DNA of 22,048 bases. Origin: Sphacelaria rigidula (lineage: Eukaryota > Phaeophyceae > Sphacelariales). Below, in pieces: positions 17,656 to 22,048 of this stretch (position 1 is its first letter; each line of letters starts with the position of its first letter). Below the pieces are notes generated by a model, which was given only the letters and a program-made list of their open reading frames with translations, made no database searches and was not told where the DNA came from. The stretch lies in the NCBI GenBank assembly GCA_964200075.2, contig CAXNAA020000361.1, positions 1 through 22,048 on the forward strand, in the 5' to 3' direction. The translations under genes were made by a program, and so were the position numbers.

Positions 17656-17959
17656 TCGTTCTCAACATCATAATCATGCTTCAAGAACGTGTCGCACAGA
17701 CATTTCGCAATATGTTTCGGCATGAGCTCAGAAACTGCTGCCACCTCAAAAGAGGTTTGTCCACCGCGCGTTTACCTGATTTACATCTCGCACATTTTGC
17801 TCGTATTTTCGTAAAAACTCGGCCGATTTCTCGCTCGAAAGTTTGCGGCCGTAGTACGGGCATCTCCAGCGCCAGTACAGGAACAACACGACCGTCCACC
17901 GCGACATACTCTTGCATCTCGTGCATTTCGGTCAGCAGTACAGCACTCCACACCGCCAT
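17315..17959 (-). pseudogene. gag: X element Gag-like protein (copy 2), ATG kept, three frameshifts
   Basis: The only X gag here with its ATG (17959-17957, context AAAATGGCG), encoding MAVWSAVLLTEMHEMQEYVA. Relative to the open frame of copy 1 it has one extra G at 17858-17860, one extra A at 17748-17751 and one extra C at 17565-17570, each in a homopolymer. The frame therefore jumps three times, but all protein blocks (PYYGR region, SELMPKHIAKCLCDTFLKH, DVENEQLLFAL, KHV repeats) are still readable. The 38-residue repeat has three units here against about four in copy 1. Whether the shifts are real or sequencing errors cannot be told from the sequence. Confidence 0.75.
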
Positions 17960-18422
17960 TTTGAAAAACGAAGTCGCCTCCCACTCACAGGAACAACAAC
18001 TCTCTCCTCACGTCGAGACGCGCTGTACCACCTTACAATGACAATGGCCACAGCGCCTCTTTTTCACGCAGGTCTCACCACATGTTTGAAGTCCTTAGAC
18101 TCCTATGCCTGGCCGTATCTGGCCAAGCGTGAAACAAGCAACTCTCGCTGGCTCAACCAGACAGTAATCGCCCCGCTTTTTTTTGGAACGCTCGCGGACT
18201 CGCCAGCTGTCGATGAACGCCCCGCACCTCACGCACGAGCGATACCACAGCCCGCCCTAGNNNNNNNNNNTGCCTCAGAACCTCCTCGGCTCTTCTTCTC
18301 CAACTTCTCGCGACGTTAACACGCCTTGAGCTGGTCTTGTTTGCTGCAAACTGATCAGGCCTGCAGAATTTCCTATCTTGAAGTGTTAGCTGCTTTTTGC
18401 GAACCTACCACTAGTCAGCGGA
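17960..18422 (-). other. X element 5' leader (copy 2)
   Basis: Matches 3459-3904 and the reverse complement of 21437-21865. A 10-N gap at 18261-18270 replaces what the other copies show to be only about three bases (CTAGCACTGCC). No conserved frame. Confidence 0.72.
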
Positions 18423-18438
18423 CCTCATGAAAGTTCAT
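18423..18438 (-). other. Primer-binding-site candidate of X (copy 2)
   Basis: On the minus strand ATGAACTTTCATGAGG follows the LTR; the palindrome seen in other copies is damaged by one change here (AACTTT for AACGTT). Confidence 0.45.
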
Positions 18439-18696
18439 TGTAGACTTCTGTCACTCAAGATCAGATTGCCATGCGGACTTCTCCCATCACGGGCACATGG
18501 ACTTCACCAGCTTCCTTTATTTATGTATTAACTTTCAGCATAGTACAGGAGAACAGGACCATAGCCTCTCTCTACCAGAGTAGCAAAATCGGCTCCACTC
18601 GTCATGGAGGTCATCCATCACAGAGTCCGGCAATCAGACCCGCAACTCCACCTACAATGTCCCTGACCTTCGGTAACAATGGTGGCTGGGTCTACA
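18439..18696 (-). repeat. X element 5' LTR (copy 2)
   Basis: 258 bases from TGTAGACTTC to GGGTCTACA, matching the other X LTRs. Its outer flank, GGCGGCAACAAGCAAC, is itself X region D (compare 2177-2192), so this X copy abuts or was inserted into another X copy. Several AATAAA-like hexamers are present on the minus strand around 18515-18530, which could serve as a TATA or poly(A) element. Confidence 0.87.
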
Positions 18697-19589
18697 GGCG
18701 GCAACAAGCAACTGGGACCTTCGCCCACCAGTACTTGCTCATTGGCCTGCGTAGGCCCGCCCTCTCAGCATCGCCAGCAGCAGCAGCAGCAGTATCACAC
18801 ATACTCGCTACAGCCGCCACCTCCTGTCCGGCTTGGTCCTTTTCGACAAAAGCGGCAACGCCTCTAGCGCTCTCGTACCTTTCCCCTCGAAGTAGCGATG
18901 GCTGTCACTGCCAGCGGCTGCGCTAATTCAGCACTAACTACTGTACTCTCACTGTTCTTGTTGCCCAGCACGTCACTTCGTACAGACACATGCATCGTCA
19001 CCTTCGCGCCCCTCAAAGTGGCACTGCGTCGTTGCTTCAGTCGCGGGCGAGCTGTTTCTACTACTGCACGCTCAGCAGGTGCACTATCGTGCCTGCTCAC
19101 TCGGACAGGCCTATGTTGTGTCGCCTTCTCGCCCGTCAAAATGTCGTGCCTGTCTTCACCGCCGCCGACCTCGACACTACCTTGCACCACACTCGGCGAC
19201 ACATAAGATGCGTGCTTGCGCAGCGCAAAAAACAATTTTCTCGCCCAACATCATTCGCACCATCCAAAAATGTATCAAAATAGACAGTCCGCGATATGTG
19301 CGGGCATGAGGTCAGAGACCTCTGGCTCCTCAACAACGCGCCAGCGTGCTTGACGCTCGTTCGTTGCGTGAATCTCATCAAGAAAGTTCTTATACTTCCG
19401 CAGAAACTGAGCAAATTTTTCACTTGAGAACTTGCGATCGTAGTAGGGAATATCCAGAAGTCGCATACGGACAGCGCGACCACCGATGACAACATATTGG
19501 TGCGGCGCACGAACAACATAGCCGTCCACCGCGACATACTCCTGCACCTCGTACATTTCGGTCAGCAGTACAGCACTCCACACCGCCTT
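18697..19589 (-). pseudogene. gag: X Gag-D reading frame (copy 5), most divergent, broken
   Basis: Minus-strand frame 19583-19275 carries WSAVLLTEMYEVQEYVAVDG, an insertion relative to the other copies, then DIPYYDRKFSSEKFAQFLRK and LMPAHIADCLF, ending in a stop just after the HI-x2-CL motif. The next piece, 19235-18864, starts at FFALRKHA and contains RHDSAPAER and RLKQR blocks of two degenerate repeat units, then leads with no LTR in between toward the Ala run of region D near 18775-18800. This copy shows directly that Gag, repeats and D formed one continuous unit. The expected ATG is AAG (19589-19587). It is cut at 18697 by the LTR of copy 2. Confidence 0.7.
18775..18792 (+). repeat. (CAG)6 microsatellite
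   Basis: Six CAG triplets, equal to an Ala/GCT run on the minus strand in region D. The same place in other X copies is CAGCAGCGG-type, so the triplet run is a conserved but length-variable feature of D. Confidence 0.8.
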
Positions 19590-19652
19590 TTCTTAAAAAC
19601 GAAGTCGCCTCCCACTCACAGAAACAACAACTCTCTCCTCACACCAAGACGC
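19590..19652 (-). other. X leader remnant (copy 5)
   Basis: Matches the start of the X leader up to GACGCGCTG, after which homology breaks and an X LTR fragment in the other orientation begins. Confidence 0.7.
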
Positions 19653-19725
19653 GCTGCTGAAGTCCATGTGTCCATGATGGAAGGGGTTCACATAGCTATC
19701 TGATCTTGAGAGACAGAGGTCTATA
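19653..19725 (+). repeat. X LTR, last third only
   Basis: GCTGAAGTCCATGTG onward matches the 3' part of the LTR at 21348-21420 and ends AGGTCTATA. The junction with the leader remnant shares GCTG, consistent with joining at a microhomology. Confidence 0.75.
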
Positions 19726-21160
19726 GTGGGTACTCTGGTATAATGAATTCTTTGTCTGTCAATGTGTGTTGTGTGTGAATTCTGAACACCAGTATTCACC
19801 GTTGAGCATGTGTGGGCGCACCAGCCGGGTCACAGGGAAGAAGGGCCAACACAATCGATTTTTTTCTAGTACTCCATCTTCCTTCCGTGGTGGTCGCCTT
19901 CTTTTTTGTCGCGAGAGGGGTTCAGCAGTCCCCTTCCCTCGTCGATCGTGAAGTCAATTTTGTGTACCCACAACATAGTCGCTCGTCACTGATGGGCATC
20001 GTGTTGGAAAAATTCCAGATTGTGTGACTTCACCCAGATATTCCAGGTAGTTCAGGATTCACACTAGTTGCGTCAGTCGATAGATACCATGCTAAGTCTT
20101 TGGTACTCAAACTAAATATGCCCTGAAAACCCACTCTCCGCATCTCTGTTGAATCAGTGGCATTCCAGTGTAGGTACCATCAGCTTACTGCACCAGTTCA
20201 CCGTTGAATTCGCATATTTTCAACTTCACCAAGTGTGTTTAAACTCAAGTGGGCCACGCATCGCGCTCTCTGAAGCTCATGCTTCATGAAGGTTCTCGCG
20301 GTATACGAGCTGGGCTGGCCAACATACTTTCTTTTTCGGAGGAGGTAACGCGGGGCTGGAGTTGAGGAATTAGGCGTTAAATAATATACCCGTTTTCATC
20401 ACCAAAGCGAAACATAGTTTGGGATACGAAGGAGAGACTGTATGAGGTTTGGGCGATTCGAAATTTCAGCATTAAACTAGAGAACGTCATCCCGAAACAC
20501 TTACCGTTCTACTTGCGCATGTAAGATCCTGGTAAAGTTTCGGCTAACAATTCGTAATAATTTGTGTGACACCGCTGCACCCCGGGGGTTCAACTGATAG
20601 AGGAGCCTCCATTTATATAGATCACGAGTCCGAATCCCCACACGACGTTTTTTCCACATAATCTGGCAGTTTTTAACTAACTGTGAGGAAGACCCATCAC
20701 CAGCGGGAATTAGATCGAGCAAGAGCGTTGCAGCCCAGTCCGAGTTCGATACTTGAGCCTGTGCTGGTTGTGCGTGACACCCGGTTCGGAGGTCCTCTCC
20801 CATGGAGGAGCTGCTGATGAGCTTGATGCTATCTGGCAGCATTCACAGTGCACTCAGTCTGTTCATGTCGAAGTTGTGTCATGTGATGAGTACTTTGCAG
20901 TTACTTAAGTTGTACGTCTGGACACACAGACCGGCGGGTACTAGAGTGGTATATCTTTGGTAAATATTTCAGTGGCTTTCAGATGCCCCACGAGCCAGCT
21001 GTTGGTTGATACGTGCGTAGTTGGTCGCTACCGTATGGGATGACGTAGAATTATCGGAGTTCAGCTGTAGATATATACGTGAGCTTATTTGAAGTTGCAT
21101 AGCTACGTTTCTGAGTTATGTCTTAAAGGGGAGATATGTCCGGGAACTGGCTGACAGGCC
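19726..21160. other. No protein gene recognised
   Basis: 1.4 kb that matches no other part of the window. The longest frame, 113 codons at 20842-20501 (minus), is explained in part by translation of a tRNA-like sequence (the GIRTRDL and LLYQLN strings). Two GAATTC-flanked TG-rich bases occur near 19746-19780. It may be host intergenic DNA. Confidence 0.6.
20583..20653 (+). repeat. tRNA-like (SINE-type) remnant with T6 run
   Basis: GGTTCAACTGATAGAGGAG resembles a tRNA D-arm (A box) and CACGAGTCCGAATCCCC a T-arm (B box), spaced as in a tRNA, followed by TTTTTT at 20648-20653, a Pol III stop signal. The anticodon and acceptor stems do not pair, so it is not a working tRNA gene; a tRNA-derived SINE head or a tRNA pseudogene is more likely. 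Confidence 0.5.
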
Positions 21161-21420
21161 TGTAGACTCTAGCCACTATTGTTACCTAAGGTTGGGGACA
21201 TTCTGTAGGTGGAGTTGCGGGTCTGATTGCCGGACTCTGCGATGGGTGACCTCCATGACGTGTAGGGCCGGTTTTCTACTCTGATAGAGAGAGGCTGTGG
21301 TCCTGTTCTCCTTTACTATGCTGAAAGTTAATACATAAATAAATAAAGCTGTGGAAGTCCATGTGCCCGTGATGGGAGAAGTCCGCATGGCAATCTGATC
21401 TTGAGTGACAGAAGTCTACA
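21161..21420 (+). repeat. X element 5' LTR (copy 6)
   Basis: 260 bases, TGTAGACTCT to GAAGTCTACA, in the plus orientation and the cleanest of the X LTRs. It contains ATACATAAATAAATAAAG near 21332-21349, which could be TATA or AATAAA signals. The outer flank GGCTGACAGGCC is unrelated to the flanks of other copies. Confidence 0.9.
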
Positions 21421-21436
21421 ATGAACGTTCATTAAG
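21421..21436 (+). other. Primer-binding-site candidate of X (copy 6)
   Basis: ATGAACGTTCATTAAG, starting at the first base after the LTR, identical to copy 1. Confidence 0.5.
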
Positions 21437-21865
21437 TCCGCTAACTGGCGGCAGGTCCGCTGAAAGCAGCTAACACTTCAAGATAGGAAATTCTGCAGGC
21501 CTGATCAGTTTGCAGCAAACAAGACCAGCTCAAGGCGTGTTAACGTCGCGAGGAGTTGGAGAAGTAGAGCCGAGGAGGTTCTGAGGTAGTGCTAGGGCGG
21601 GCTGTGGTACCGCTCGTGCGTGAGGTGCGGGGCGTTCATCGACAGCTGGCGAGCCCGTGCGCGTACCAAAAAAGCGGCGCAATTACCGTACTACCTAGTG
21701 GAGCCAGCGAGAGTTGCTTCTTCCACGCTTGGCCAGGTACGGTCAGAAAGAGGAGTCTAAGGACTCCAACACCGTGGCCATTGTCATTGTAAGGTGGTAC
21801 AGCGCGTCTCGGTGTAAGGAGAGAGTTGTTGTTTCTGTGAGTGAGAGGCGACTTCGTTTTTCAAA
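21437..21865 (+). other. X element 5' leader (copy 6)
   Basis: Reverse-complement match to 3459-3904 and 17960-18422 over its full length. It carries the CTAGTGC... segment that is hidden by the N gap in copy 2. No conserved frame. Confidence 0.72.
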
Positions 21866-21975
21866 AAGGTGGTGTGGAGTCTGCACTGCTGACCGAAATG
21901 TACAAGGCGCAGAAATATGTCATTGTCGACGGTCGTGTTGTTCCTGTACTGGCGCTGGAGGTGTCGTACTACAGC
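21866..21975 (+). pseudogene. gag: X Gag N-terminus (copy 6), truncated
   Basis: Follows the leader at the usual place. The start is AAG instead of ATG, and one base is missing in the AGTCTGCACTG segment compared with AGTGCTGTACTG elsewhere. After that the frame reads LLTEMYKAQKYVIVDGRVV and PVLALEVSYY, then leaves the X sequence at about 21975 before the YGR-KFS core and meets a stop (TAA near 22002). 21976-22048 is not recognised. Confidence 0.75.
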
Positions 21976-22048
21976 TATCAACAAATTGTGCGAATTGAGG
22001 TTTAACTCCGAGATGAGGTTCAACCTTAAACAGTCCTTTCCCCACACT

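Noticed and set aside
17334-18041. 235-codon plus-strand open frame
   Set aside because: Antisense to X gag copy 2 and its repeats; copy 1 has no corresponding long frame on that strand and the Gag match lies on the minus strand.
20501-20842. 113-codon minus-strand open frame as a protein gene
   Set aside because: The only familiar strings come from the tRNA-like sequence read backwards; no other support.

Overview
This window is nuclear, transposon-dominated DNA from a eukaryote. I found no intact host gene. Almost everything recognisable belongs to two related families of LTR retrotransposon that have inserted into each other, broken and decayed. The pol proteins (chromodomain at the end of pol, a CCHC Gag, a DD35E integrase, a tribe-specific W-x-DD reverse transcriptase) look like the Ty3/gypsy elements of oomycetes and similar protists or algae. 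That is family knowledge, not a species identification. Two runs of ten N show a scaffolded draft assembly, and several G/C-rich stretches look like poor base calls.

Family 1 (called Gypsy-A here) is an autonomous Ty3/gypsy chromovirus-like element. One nearly full-length but dead copy lies at 5526-11162 (5' LTR, gag, protease, RT, RNase H, integrase, chromodomain, truncated 3' LTR). A 5'-end copy with LTR and gag is at 16009-17314. A solo LTR is at 2404-2686 on the minus strand, and a 28-base LTR scrap lies at 11172-11199.

Family 2 (called X here) has its own 247-260 bp LTR (starting TGTAGAC and ending in GTCTACA), a leader of about 450 bases, and one long decayed reading frame. That frame starts with a Gag-like domain, continues into a basic tandem repeat of 38 residues (114 bp), and then an unknown region D holding an Ala run, a duplicated motif and hydrophobic segments. 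A non-coding-looking 3' region C follows. No protease, RT or integrase is visible in X. Copies: minus strand 1-4167, 11200-13930 (variant without gag), 14270-18696 and 18697-19652; plus strand 5110-5525 and 21161-21975; plus single LTRs at 12028-12284 and 19653-19725.

The main result is that the X Gag-like domain aligns without gaps over about 67 residues with the Gag of Gypsy-A, and that both families carry the same palindromic sequence right after their 5' LTR, where the reverse-transcription primer would act. I infer that X is a gag-only, non-autonomous LTR element (TR-GAG-like) that may have used the Gypsy-A machinery. All three locatable Gypsy-A insertions in this window sit inside X copies, two of them about 18 bp apart in X coordinates.

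Layout: 1-4167 X copy 1 with the solo Gypsy-A LTR; 4168-5109 nothing recognised; 5110-5525 X fragment broken by the main Gypsy-A element (5526-11162); 11163-13930 X copy 3 carrying an X LTR and a striking hairpin; 13931-14269 nothing recognised; 14270-18696 X copy 2 carrying the Gypsy-A gag copy; 18697-19652 X copy 5; 19653-19725 X LTR scrap; 19726-21160 without genes except a tRNA-like sequence; 21161-22048 X copy 6.
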